Below are positions 10,614 to 21,706 of a stretch of DNA of 64,000 nucleotides, piece after piece. The number at the start of each line of letters is the position of its first letter. Position 1 is the first letter of the stretch. The DNA is from Paramarasmius palmivorus (Eukaryota > Basidiomycota > Agaricomycetes > Agaricales > Marasmiaceae), in contig JAYKXP010000091.1 of NCBI GenBank assembly GCA_037176845.1, forward strand, positions 124,001 to 188,000, read 5' to 3'. The notes below the pieces were generated by a model. The model did no database searches. It saw only the letters and a list, made by a program, of their open reading frames with translations, and was not told the origin of the DNA. The translations under genes and the position numbers were made by a program.

Positions 10614-12190
10614 TTATACAATACTACATAAATACAAGTAGCAATCTCCCTGCGCCTTGAGTTTCACATACGGCAACGAAACAACGGGAATTTGGCACTG
10701 GATGCTACTAGTGCTGTCGAGAATGGAATACGCAAAGCGTTCTGGGAAATCCGATAGACTATAGTATTTGACAGATGAGAAGTTGGACGCAAGAGAAGAA
10801 TCGATTACGGTACTCACCTTCTCCAAAACCCAAACGTGCAAACACGTGTTGGTTATCTGCTGACGTCTCATTGGCCGGCGCTTCGCCAAGGTCTGGTTTC
10901 AACGAGAATACTGATGTGTACAGCAGGAAGCTGGTCGAGGCACCGGCGTTGGTATCCCAGCCTTCAGAGTTGATGTCGATGAACGCATCCTAATACCGAA
11001 TATGTCAACTCAGGATCTTGAGACAGCCAAAACCGACGTACATACATCGCAGATAAGTAGGTCATCCGCAAAATCCACGTGAAGGCAGACGATAGGTCCT
11101 GCCGTTGCGATAGTGTAGAACGTAGACGCGTACTGGTGCCTTGAATGGAGGTGAGAGCATCGAGGGTATGTACCGCCCGGGAACGCGAAAATGCGGTCTA
11201 ATTGCCAGGCCCTGAGTGCGATTCCAGCCATCTCAATATGGGGTATACATCAATGCTACGAGAAGCATTAACAAACGAATAGGCCTGGTAGAAGACAAAT
11301 TCAGCTCACCATTACAGAAAGACGGCCCCTTGTCCATAATCGCATTGCCCCGAATACTCATCGACCACTTATCCAAACTGCTTGCGCTCTCTCCTTCCCA
11401 GGGACTGGGTTGCATATAGATGGCCTTCAAGTCCTATATCAAAAGCCCAGACAGGGTGACATGGAGTTGAGAATCGGTGAAGAGAGCGACCCGGGGCGCT
11501 GAAGGATGTCGACGGGGTGTAGACTGTGAATCTCCGAGGGGAGGTATGGTATTCTTGGGGCCTAGAGAGCCTGGCGCGCTTCAATCATCAGAAGGAGTAA
11601 GGGAGTGGCATTCGCAGAGAAGCGGAACCGTTTGTCGAAGCAGGTTTGTTGACGTGAGTGGATGGCCGAGGACTTTTGAAATGGTGCCGACAGTTGACTA
11701 CGGGCAGATGATGTTACAGTGTGGTGAGCAGGCGAAGTAGAGGGAGGCATTTAGACCGGAATGAAAGGTATAGTTGTTCGATGGGATAGGGCGGGTGGTG
11801 TAGCGAAGCGGAGGCGTATGCGGTTGGTCGAAATCTGGAGGATTTGAAGGCAGTGACGGAGGTTGGGTCAGCTTTGATATTAGGGTAGTACTTTGGAGAG
11901 GTTGCCTAGAAAATGATACTATGGATGAGTGAGAAACCGAGGAGTAAAAGAGTCGACTCACTGGAAAATAAATCATCCGCCCAATGATTGTCCGACCATC
12001 CATATGCCTTGAGAGTTTACACGAGAGTGTTTTTCTATCGCATATTTTGGCTGACATAGTCTTCGAGGTATAAGCGTTAGCGTAAGGACTACATCCTTCG
12101 AGGTCGTCGTTGGCGAAGGGATCGAGTTTGTTTGTTGCTGCCAAATACGGCGAGTTGGGTTAGGGTCACGGTGAGCGTTTGTCAATTGAC
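10614..12190 (-). CDS. Unknown multi-exon gene, family X-like
   Basis: Function not recognised. Consecutive minus-strand exons join in phase at the 3' end. A piece with YMQPSPWEGESASS (about 11310-11420) ends at a GTGAGC donor; the next (about 11045-11228) has FYTIATAGPIVCLHVDFADD; its donor GTATGT leads in phase 0 to DAFIDINSEGWDTNAGAS (about 10818-10990). A last piece (LKAQGDCYLYLCSIV) may end at 10614. Upstream, at 11958-12160, lies AATNKLDPFANDDLEG followed by a Lys/Ser/Arg-rich stretch, matched at 17.0 kb and 34.1 kb. The middle (11430-11900) could not be modelled. The coherent 3' exons suggest this copy may be functional. Confidence 0.45.
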
Positions 12191-12229
12191 GCCAGGCTCT
12201 TTGATTTTGTCCCTCCATCCCTTCACTCC

Positions 12230-12775
12230 CTCACAAATTCCTCTCCCGTCAGAAATTCAAGCTCAATTAATCAAAATCATATTCTAGCCTTTTTCCCTTC
12301 CAGACACGTGGAGATCCTCGGTTGGTCCTCGGCGTAGTACACAGACGGTAACAATTCGGTACGCTGGAGTAGATGGGTGTTGAAGATCGCAAGTGCAGGC
12401 TTGTCGTCAGCGGTGCGTCTGCTACTCATGTTACTCATAATCTCCGCGGAATCTGACCGCTACCTCGTCTAGGCAAACCCCTTCAATCGAATACTGTCGA
12501 AGCATACCATCCCTGCGCAATGTCAAACCCTGTACCAATACTGCCGTATACGGTCAATGAAACTACATACCTTTCATCGTTTGCAATAATGACTTTACCT
12601 AAGGTTCTGCCCCGTCACCACCTACATTCAGTCTGTAAAATCGATATCAAACTAGACCAACGGTTAGTATTGCGCTGCTGATGCCCCACAGGCTACAGCC
12701 ATCACGCAGAACGCGTTCTTCACCTACACCACTTGCTGTCAATTAGGTTCTCAAGGTTCTCGATTGCACTCTTGA
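12230..12775. other. No gene recognised
   Basis: Many stops occur in all frames and no repeat to other parts of the window was noticed. The region may be the promoter side of the 10.6-12.2 kb gene. Confidence 0.45.
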
Positions 12776-12779
12776 AGGA

Positions 12780-13056
12780 CTAGTGTTCAATTGGAATCGG
12801 CACAGTCGTTCCAGCTCTTGACACTGTCCCAAGTAGTTTCCCATGTTTCACAGTCTCTAGGTTATCTGTCTGGTATCCGACTCCGTGGTGCTTCTCAAGG
12901 ACTTGCATTGGGTCTAGCGGAGATGCGTCGTTATTAGGGTTTTTGGAGGTGCATGCTATCGTGTACTCTACTTCGTACAGATGGGATAACTGAAGCTCTC
13001 GCAAGTGTCTTTCCCAGTATACACAATCTTTCGCGCTCGTTGTACGCCAGTATGTT
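12780..13056 (-). CDS. Hypothetical protein fragment
   Basis: This open minus-strand stretch ends at 12780 and reads VYWERHLRELQLSHLYEVEY, then TSKNPNNDASPLDPMQVLEK. It has coding-like composition (few rare residues, a plausible soluble protein) but no motif I recognise. The start is unclear; the nearest in-frame ATG is not convincing, so it is probably a 3' exon. No second copy was noticed. Confidence 0.3.
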
Positions 13057-13464
13057 TACCGTCGAAAAATAGCGCTAAGAATCCACGATTCGCATGTCTC
13101 TTTCCATCCCAAGGGCTTCATGGGACGCAGTAATGAATCTCCAGGAGGAAATGCTGCCAGTGCAAAGGTACGCTCACGTGAGACTAGCCGTGAAAGTACC
13201 ATTGGCCAATAATCCTACAAGTCAAAATTGTGCTCTTAGGTTCGTAGCGCAGCTTCTTCTCATTACCGTCGTTGCGGTGTGGTTATGTCCGGTAAGTTTC
13301 GGCATGTTCCACTTGTGCATGTATCCTAATGTATCATTGAAGCCTAGTGAAGCTGTCTGCCAAACAGTAAACTAGGATAACGATCACGGCTGGTTCAGGA
13401 CTTTATTCGATGCTACACCGTCTGGGACCCAACAAATAAATGCCTGCGATCAAAACCTTCATCT

Positions 13465-13798
13465 TCAAGCGCAGCCGAGAGCCTGAATGTTCATGACACC
13501 AAGACAAATCGGAGGAATTATGGCCCGATATTCATTCAACCTCCATCTAATGTCCTGACATATGTCTTGACGCGGCCCTGGCAGGTGATGTGTAAAACTC
13601 AAATAGACGTTGTGGCATCGACGGAAAGTCTCGTACATTTCCAATTCTAATTTTCCACTGCAGGCTCGATTTAAAAGGTTCACGGCATGGCGCAGCTCGT
13701 ATATTGCCTGAGCGAAAAAAAACTGAACAAAGTTCAATAGTACCGGCTGTTTTAGAAAATGCCGGGGTGTCTAGTTGATCATCATAGCACGGATTCAA
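13465..13798 (-). CDS. Hypothetical helical protein fragment
   Basis: The minus-strand frame ending at 13465 encodes about 100 residues including QFFFAQAIYELRHAVNLLN and QDICQDIRWRLNEYRA, with an amphipathic helical pattern. No domain is recognised. It could be a 3' exon or a remnant. Upstream of about 13760 the frame is lost. Confidence 0.25.
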
Positions 13799-14072
13799 TG
13801 ATATGAACGTTGGCTGTCAGCATGCTGGAAACGGTGGTCGTTTGCGAATATGGACTAAAACGTATTCTAGATAAGATTGTGGTCAATCATTAACTATTCC
13901 CCCGTGCTCGTCCCCAGTGTAAGTGTATCCTATTCTACTCTTCTAAATCGGCTCACCCTTCAAATCAGAGAACGGCACTCAGTAGTATCAAAGGCACTGA
14001 GATGATATCGTATAGACTTCAACGTTCTGGGATTTACGGCATGTGTAGATTTCAAACATCCAAGTCGGTTAC

Positions 14073-14121
14073 CAGCAAGGCATACTGCGTACCGACAGTC
14101 GGTACGCAGTATGCCTTGCTG
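14073..14121. repeat. Perfect 24-bp foldback with 1-nt spacer
   Basis: The arm at 14073-14096 (starting CAGCAAGGCATACTG) and its exact reverse complement at 14098-14121 are separated by a single A. The geometry (24 nt, 1 nt, 24 nt) is the same as at 1409-1457, but the sequence is unrelated. It falls in a region with no confident gene. Confidence 0.92.
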
Positions 14122-14129
14122 CAGGAATT

Positions 14130-15570
14130 GATTGGATCGCTCCACACTTAATCTGGCGACGGCCGCTGTGAGTCGTGGAGATAGTATGAATACCGAGGCA
14201 AAAATGAGGCGAACGCTGATGAGTGCGTCTTCTGAGCTTGCATTGGTCGTCGACTGATTAACTCTTCCAGGTATGCAATTTCCACGTTTGTCGATGGGAG
14301 GAACGTAATCCTTTCTCGGCGTTCTGGGTCACTCGCGATCGTCAAACAATTATTGGATGAACATATTGCACAGGAAACCGATAGACTATTTCAATACAAG
14401 GTGCTACATAATTTTCTTGAATTTCATTTCGACCCTTTTATTCCCTGGTGTTCAATACTTTCAATACTCATGATCTAATAAAGACTCAAACAGACAGTCA
14501 TCGGGTCCATGAAGAGGAACTGGATGAACTGGCTCTTGGAAAGTATAAAGCAGTCTTAAATATTCCTTGATCTCCAAACAGCAATATATGCGAAATATAT
14601 CATCACTACGACACCAGGACCTGCTGGCACTACAGCCAGCTGCTCGAATCAAGTAGCGGCCGTATTCGCGCTACTGGCAGGTATGATTCCGCTTGTACCG
14701 TCAAATTCCCAACTGGGCTAATTGTCCTTACTTTTATCTATCGCCGTCGAAAATTACAATACTGGTCAGAGAACGATGTTTCGCTCTTCACCACGATGGG
14801 ATCAAACGCCGTGGCTCATGGGAGGTATTAAAGAGGCTGATCATTCATTGAACATCCAAGACGGTATGAAAGCGAGGTTGTTATTGGCTCGGGTTGACCA
14901 ACTTTTCGGGTGTAGTTTGCCTTATTATTCTTTATGCCTTCACCCCAATGATTCTTCGACAGTGTTTTGATTCATTATAGTTCGGTAGATTAGACTGCCA
15001 TTTAAAGCCCCTTCACGACATACCCTACGATGTGAACGTTCAGGGAGCCCTTCTGTGATGAAAAGTCGTCGTGAAAGGATGTGTCTCTGAGCAGCCCCCT
15101 TTCGGAAGATTCGGCAAGGTGGATAGAATCATCGATGCATATCAGCCCTAGAGGCCTAGTGGGTCGATTATTGACTAAGATGTTCACCAAGGATGCTCAT
15201 GAGGCTAAAACAATGTTCCATTCTATTGTCGAACGTATCAATCTCGGGTGTTTTCGAGAGTTGTATAATTTCATATACGTACAGCGAAGTCGGCGATGTA
15301 GTGCCCAAAGATGATCACCTTCGCAAACTGACTTGAGTTGGCTACGACATCCGCTGACTCATGCCAGCGTTGCTATGCATGCATTCAGTGCATGATCACC
15401 CTCGTACCTCAGCTACATCCGTTTGAGTTAGGCTTTCCTCAAGTTCGAGCTTGCTCCATTCGGTGAGCGATGGATTTGGTAGAAGGAGAACTAAATAACA
15501 CCCTAGCCTAATAGTGGTGGCGGCAACACTAAAAAGCCAGTCAACCTGCACTGTCAATCAGAAAAAGCGT
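14130..15570. other. No confident gene; small minus-strand remnants
   Basis: Minus-strand stretches at 14148-14345 (FLPSTNVEIAYLEELISRR) and 14461-14652 (YLRLLYTFQEPVHPVPLHG) look mildly coding but are short and end without clear splice partners. The rest is stop-rich in all frames. I call nothing firm here. Confidence 0.4.
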
Positions 15571-15581
15571 TCGTAGACATC

Positions 15582-16250
15582 ATGATGATCAAGGTAACAA
15601 GCTCAAGAAGGCAGTCTATATCAGATGTCATCAGGGGTATCGGTATTCCATTTCCGGGGAGCGCATCTATTCATCAAGGGAGCGTGTACAAGGCATGCTG
15701 TGGATTCGCTGTCTGCGCTACCGGTACATCACGTCTTTTACGTATTATACGACATCTTCCTGCAAGACATGAGCAACGCCCATATCAGAGAAAGCAAAAC
15801 GTACATCTATACCACGACGGAAACCACCGATTACCCGACTGCATCTCCTTGACCGTATGCTCCGTCCGTCTCCGGCGACAATGTCCCACCTCATCGTCAA
15901 GCGCCCTGAACGCATACAAGACGCATATCGAGCTCCGAGTTCAAGTACAGGCAAAGGTGTCGAGTTTAACGTCGATAATCCTCCTGGGCGAGTTTTCTCG
16001 GATCTCCGAGTCTTTCATGGGGCGATGTTTGAGTTTTGGGGACGTGAAAGAGGGCAAGGATGATCTTGATGTAGCTCAGGAGTCGGAGGACCATAATCTT
16101 CAGACAGAAGGACGTGGGCTAGGTGAAATATTAGAGTTCGAGATCTATTGCATAGCGCAAAGAAAAGTGACGTACTATGATGTCCGTTCTACAGCCTTCA
16201 TCCTACTAGCACCTCGACTGTTGAGCCACGCTGATCTTGCGCTCTGGTAA
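15582..16250 (+). CDS. Doubtful hypothetical ORF, 222 codons
   Basis: This is the longest frame in the stretch, opening at 15582. The second half has an acidic, helical character (ESEDHNLQTEGRGLGEILEFE), while overlapping frames at 15625 and 15857 look equally plausible. No domain, no paralogue in the window and no clear introns were found. It may be chance or a decayed gene. Confidence 0.2.
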   Translation: MMIKVTSSRRQSISDVIRGIGIPFPGSASIHQGSVYKACCGFAVCATGTSRLLRIIRHLPARHEQRPYQRKQNVHLYHDGNHRLPDCISLTVCSVRLRRQCPTSSSSALNAYKTHIELRVQVQAKVSSLTSIILLGEFSRISESFMGRCLSFGDVKEGKDDLDVAQESEDHNLQTEGRGLGEILEFEIYCIAQRKVTYYDVRSTAFILLAPRLLSHADLALW

Positions 16251-16455
16251 TTAGAACCTAAATCGAGATGATATGTGTCATTTCAGATGGCATAGGAATC
16301 AATGCTGAGTCGTTGAAAGGGAATTCGGAGCGGGGGTACGGTATAGTTGGGGTATGCTGTTGTTTGATACCATTAGTGAGCTCATGATGTGGCCAATGGG
16401 CTGAGGAAAACTCACAGATCATTCAAGATGTTTCATGCAGGACAATGGCTTGCTC

Positions 16456-17265
16456 TCAAAGTGATCTTCGTAGGCGAAAGAGCTCGTCCTTGCGTCTCGG
16501 AACCACGAATCGCTGGTGTTGGGTATCGGGTGTCATGGCGGAGGGGACGAAAGGTGTGATGTAGGGTCGGAGAAGAAGAGGCAGAAGGTCGTTATAGGGA
16601 GAGGGACGCTTATACAGGTGAAGAGTAGCGGCTTGTCGATGTGTGTGTGCGGAGCTCTCCGTGGGTGGTGTTCCGAAATAGATGTGGGTCTGGTTGCGGC
16701 AGGATACAGACATTGGAGGGGCTGGAGTCGATAGCCAAAAGCTGAGCGGTGGAGCTTTGGCCAAGACCGGCTGGAGATGAGTAGTAGTCATGGAATGGAC
16801 AGTGTTTGCGGAGGGCTAAGGATCGCCAATTTCTGGGGCATTTGGCAGGACTAGCAGAGCTGGGGTTATTTTGGGGTGGAAGAGCACTGTCTGGACGTTT
16901 TTTTAGGTGTCAGGGAGTGGAATAGCAAAGTGCGAAAAAGTGCTACTCACCACATAGTTCGCCATGCTCTCAGAAACTTTCCAGCCAGCCATACGCTTTG
17001 AAATTCTCCAGAGGTGCGTCTTTCCGTCGCCTATTTGGGATGGTGAGCTCCTCGAGGTGTAAGTGCTTGCGTAAAGTCGAAGTCCATCGAGCTCGTTGTT
17101 GGTGAAGCGTCGAGGTTTGTTTGTTGCAGCCAAATACGGCAAGTTGGGGTTAGGGTTGACAAATTGAGCGTTTTCCAATTGACGCCGACCTGCCCTATCA
17201 CTTCTTTGCTCCTGACTCCTTCGTCGGGTAGCCTCCGGTGCGTCGATGAACCTATGCTCAGTCAA
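16456..17265 (-). pseudogene. Family X copy at 17 kb, N-terminal exon preserved
   Basis: The exon at about 16953-17265 (minus) is open and reads AATNKPRRFTNNELDGLRLY, then GDGKTHLWRISKRMAGWKVSESM, ending at a good donor (TATGTG|GTGAGTAGC). It aligns with the exons at 12.0 kb and 34.0 kb. Downstream frames (16456-16890) are Pro/Ser/Thr-rich and overlap in several phases, so the remaining exons are uncertain. The sequence upstream (17265-17511) also matches 34180-34502. The copy sits directly beside the DUF6589/helicase element. Confidence 0.4.
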
Positions 17266-17584
17266 TCAGTCAACCCTCAAAAACCAAGATCACTTCTGAC
17301 TTTCTCTTACAGGTGCAATCTTCGGCGTTCAAGGATAGAGACTCGGTTTCTGGCTATTGACTGGAGTGAAAGAGAGGTATATCGGCATTCACTTACTTGA
17401 GGGGGTATATGGTGCGTTTGCGGCTAACGTCTTTTTTCCTACTTTGCTAACTCGATATCTGACAGCTCCCTCTTATTGAAAGGCTCGTGTTCGGCGGGAA
17501 CACCCTTAGTCTCTCGTAGACAGACTTATGTATACCGTGACGATGACGAGCATGTACGGTTCTACAACGTCTGTTACTTTTGTC

Positions 17585-17619
17585 GGGGGTCTTGCAGCGC
17601 ATGCCATTATTACCTAATA
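17585..17619 (+). repeat. Left terminal inverted repeat of DUF6589/helicase element
   Basis: This starts GGGGGTCTTGCAGCGCA and ends TTACCTAATA. It matches the reverse complement of 24047-24081 at about 29 of 35 positions by hand alignment. It lies 135 bp upstream of the DUF6589 start codon. Confidence 0.7.
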
Positions 17620-17753
17620 ATTCCTCACGTGTGAGCTAAGCGCCGAGCGAAAATTTTGCTTCTCGTTCCCGACTCTCACCTGTGCGACGCGACTGCACCA
17701 GCAGATTCGCGTCGGTCAATTCAATTTCGATATAAACTCAATACTCGAGTGCC

Positions 17754-20700
17754 ATGAATCCTTCTGAGAGCCTACCGCGACGTAATACGCTACCAAGCAC
17801 CTTCACACCCACAAACTCGGCCTCATCCAATTCAACTGATGTTCCTATCCTTGATCCACCAGCCGTACCATCTAGAGGCCGAGGCAGACGGGTAACAAAG
17901 AATATAGCACCTCCCATCCCACACATTCCTCATCTCACACCTTGAGCCGCGCTTTTCAGCCAACTGGTAGCACATCAACTGTGCAGAGAACAGGTCAACG
18001 AGGACGGCCCATTACCCGGAATATCTTGACGACACCATTTCCGAACATTCCTGCCATGTCATCGTCATCACATTTTGCAGGTTTAACCACTCCAACGCAT
18101 GGTGTCACTCCCATCACATTACAATACAACAGTCTTCCTACACCCATAACTCCGACCATTCAGCAGCTTCCAATCCCTCAACCCAGCTCCCAAAACTCAC
18201 ACAGAGATGGAGAGAATGAAGATCAAAGGGAGATACCGACTCTTGGTAGTGTACCAGAGCCTCTCGACATATTCCCATCCACGCCGGCCCTGCAGATGCC
18301 ATCTGTCAGTGGGGCATCCTCGTTTCTGAATACACCACCTGAATCCCCGGTCGAAATAAGGGCTTCCGTGACAGGTTCAGCGCAGCTTTCGGCTCTAGGC
18401 ACTGAATCAAGTGCAGATGAGGACGACGACGACTCATTCAGTCGGAGAGCGCTCTTCCGCCATAACCGACCTCTCAACTCGTCTCAGAGAGTTGAGAAGG
18501 GTGTAATCCTTCTCCTCGAAGAGGCCGAGTTTGACTCTGTTGCTGAATTCATGCTCGAGTTCACTCAGCAAATGACACGTGAGGATGTCAAGGACTTTGG
18601 GCCTATGCTTAACCATCGCTATAGCAAGCCGTCATACCGATCTGTCCAAGAGCGCCATTGTTTCGACCCGGAAAAGCAGCCTTCGGATATCCGGTACGCC
18701 CACAAACAGATCTTCAATTGGGCCATACGTACTATCGGAGATCAGGTACACCGTGAAATAAAGGATCTCGGTACGAAAGATTCTCCAAGTTCTACCAGTC
18801 CCGGAGTACCTGTCGTACGGCCTCGACTCGCAGCGACTGCAGATTCGCGAACACTTGCAAAAGGTGTTGAAACGGTTACTCGGGAGGATATTCTATCGTT
18901 CAACATTCCAGACCGAGTAAAGATCTTCCAGGATCGTGCGCCGGTGACGTGGTATGTGACACAGAGTATGGCTGCACCTCGCAAGAATGGAGAGTGTGTT
19001 GTCCGTAAATGAAGGCCCCCAACCATGGTGTGTCTCTTGCTTCCAAGATATAATAAAAGACTTATTGTTTTTTGCCATTACAGGTGCAGTTTGCAGCTAT
19101 CAGTGCCTTTGTTCAGGCTCGCAACCGCTTTGCTAATGGATACTTCCAAATGCACGCAGGGATCTGGCATCTGGCATGCAAGTCACATACTGATGTAAAG
19201 CGGCTTCACTGTTGGCTCGGGCTCAGTATAGCCAACAACACTTCACGCGAGGCACTGTCTACAATGGCAGAGACAGGTCACAATCAGATGCGTGCTGCAG
19301 TCAAGGGAGCATTAGAGCGAGGAGCGGTTGTTGTCAAGATTACCCTCGACAACATTCAGGGATATGCTCCGAATTGGGAAGGGAAGATCGGTGGGAGTAG
19401 CCGCTTTATATATGGTACTGCGGGTACAGTTCAATTCCTTGAAGACTGTGCGGATGATGCCTTCGATTTAGAAGACCATCTAAAGCACGTATTCGAGAAT
19501 AAGCGTGCAAATCTCACAACTACCAAGTTATACGAGAACATTGACTGGGCCTACGTCCGCAAAGTCCAGTCGCTGCATGTCCTCCGAACTCTAGCCGCAT
19601 TTACTCCGCAGACAGAATATCTCGTTGCTCATGTGCTCAAACGATTCCGAACAGTTCCAGGGCCAAACTCTGATGGCGTAGCCATTCATCGGATGTGAGA
19701 GGGTCGCAAAACTCACGTTCAGCCTCTGTGCTCCAACGGAGAGCATGAGATGGAGACCGCAGGCATGACCCGATGCTTGCACAACTTCTTCGCGCAGACA
19801 GGCCTTGATGCAGAGTACGCCCCAAGCATATTTCGTGGGTTACTGGCGATGGCAGCTCTGTACTTGCCATGAAACGTGCGAAGAAGTACCATTCTATTCG
19901 ATATCACCGTGACGATCCCTCTTCGGACTTCAAAATCCTTCACAATCTTCTCCCAACACCAGAGATATTTCACATGCAAGCAATCAGTCAGAACACCATA
20001 GGTCAGAATCACTATGGACCATCCCCTACAAAGGATCCCTCTGCACTCTCACGAAGTGCTGACAAAGTTAATATGAAGGTACCCACAGATTGGAAAGACG
20101 TCTCGAATTATTACCACCTATCCCGGTCCATGACTCTATTCTGGGAGGCACAGGTACTGGACTGTTGGGTGTAAGTAGTCGTCTCTTGGCTAAATATTCT
20201 GCGAGCTGAACAAACTTTACCAGGAATGAATTAGGTCTTCAGAACTTTAGTGATATTGCACCACACTTCCAACGCCTACAGAACGAGGGGAAAGCACCAT
20301 CATTTGATGAGCTGATCGAGAAGAGCGAAAATATCGTCCGTCGCTTCATGTCTTATACAGCATATGATCAAGCACTCGATTTAGATGCAAACAACTCGTC
20401 GCCAGCCTCTCTGAAGTTCACTGTGGGAGCACCATTTATTAGACTGGTCTCGCAGGATGAACATGATGATGTAGCACCCGAGACAGAAGAATCACCTGCC
20501 GAAGCACAAGTTGATGATGTTGAAAATGTCACATGTGAATCGGAGAAGAGGAATTCAAAGTCTAAACGGTTTGAGGAGGTTCAAGGTTTCAATGGTGACC
20601 GTGTTCTTGCAAACAGTATCCTCTTCAAGACCGAGTATTCATTCTGGATTGAGCTCGCTTATGCGGTTCCAAAGGGGGATTTTGGACGTGTCTGGGAAAT

Positions 20701-21706
20701 GATGAAGGTATTACACTCCCCATACAACCAGTGCAGCCTCTGACATGTTCTGTTCCAGATATTGATGTACATCTTCCCTGGTGGCGGTAATACCAACTAC
20801 CGTGATCTTTTGCTTGATCTGTGGTGCCTATTCAAGTACGAGACAAGCAAGAACTTGAAGGATGCGTTATGGAATAACATTCTAGTCAATCTCACTGGTG
20901 AGCTTGGCAAATGGATTCCAGCAGATTTGATGCAAGAGCATTATAACCGTTGGCTTGAGGATCTTGTGGACAAGAGCGGCGGCTCATTTGACAGTGCCTT
21001 CATGCGGAAGCTGATTTCACCAAATGTCGACTTCTTTCTTTGGCTCAAGGAAGCTTTTGAAGTTGCTGCTGATCTCCACCAGCGCTCCAAGCTTCACACT
21101 TCTCCTCACCTGCGAGACGAATACAGAATGCTACTTGTAATGTATGCAGAAGACAAGCTACATACCTTCCGGTCAGGTCGTTCTTATGGGCATGCAGCTA
21201 TCAATCTGTTCGCTCGGGGCGAAGAGCGAATTGCTGATGCCCTTGACGACCTACTTCAGAAGCATACTCGCCAGGTTGAGCTCCTCCGCAAAATTGATAC
21301 GTTACGCAAATCACCATCTGTAGCTGAGAATTCAAGAGAACTGAATTATACACTAGCTCCTGCACCATCAGGCAGTACACCCTGCGAGGACTTTACAATG
21401 AATCTCAGTTCCCCCGTTCCCACTCCTCCCTCATCTCCACCTCCTCCAAGCGAGTCCGGGTCATCCTCCAGTGAGAGCGGCTCTAGTTATGCTGAAAACG
21501 AACCTGAAATGGCCGGTAATACAGGGGTTAACGATGATGATGAGCAGCCTATGGAGAAGGAATACCACTCACGTCTGAAGTCAGGTCCAGAGTTCATGCC
21601 GTCGATTGATAATACGGGTAGGCTTATTGATTGGCTAGATGACGAAGAGCTCGAGATGTTAGCAGAAGATACAGATGAGGACAGTGAAGACGAACAGGAT
21701 GGTTAG
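17754..21706 (+). pseudogene. DUF6589 family protein, five exons, broken by two TGA codons and a frameshift
   Basis: The gene matches the basidiomycete DUF6589 family: VTWYVTQSMAAPRKNG, HTDVKRLHCWLGLS, the LDNIQGY region, ENIDWAYVRKVQSLHV, LPTPEIFHMQA, NHYGPS, SRSMTLFWEAQVLDCW, NTNYRDLLLDLWCLF and LTGELGKWIPADL, in family order. Exons are 17754-17891, 17960-19027, 19084-20170, 20224-20707 and 20759-21706; all introns are GT-AG with consistent phases. Lesions are TGA at 19010-19012 (between VVRK and RPP) and TGA at 19696-19698 (between HRM and EGRK), both where an Arg codon is expected, so CGA to TGA is likely. A one-base shift lies near the C-run at 19820-19823. The N-terminus is Ser/Thr/Pro-rich and the C-terminus is acidic. 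Function of the family is unknown. The 3' end overlaps the helicase by about 83 bp. Confidence 0.85.

Noticed and set aside
15582..16250. A firm gene call for the 222-codon plus-strand ORF
   Set aside because: Overlapping frames look as good, and no domain, intron pattern or paralogue supports it; kept only as a doubtful entry.
17732..17737. TATA box for the DUF6589 gene
   Set aside because: TATAAA is only about 17 bp before the start codon, too close to serve as a normal TATA box with a leader.
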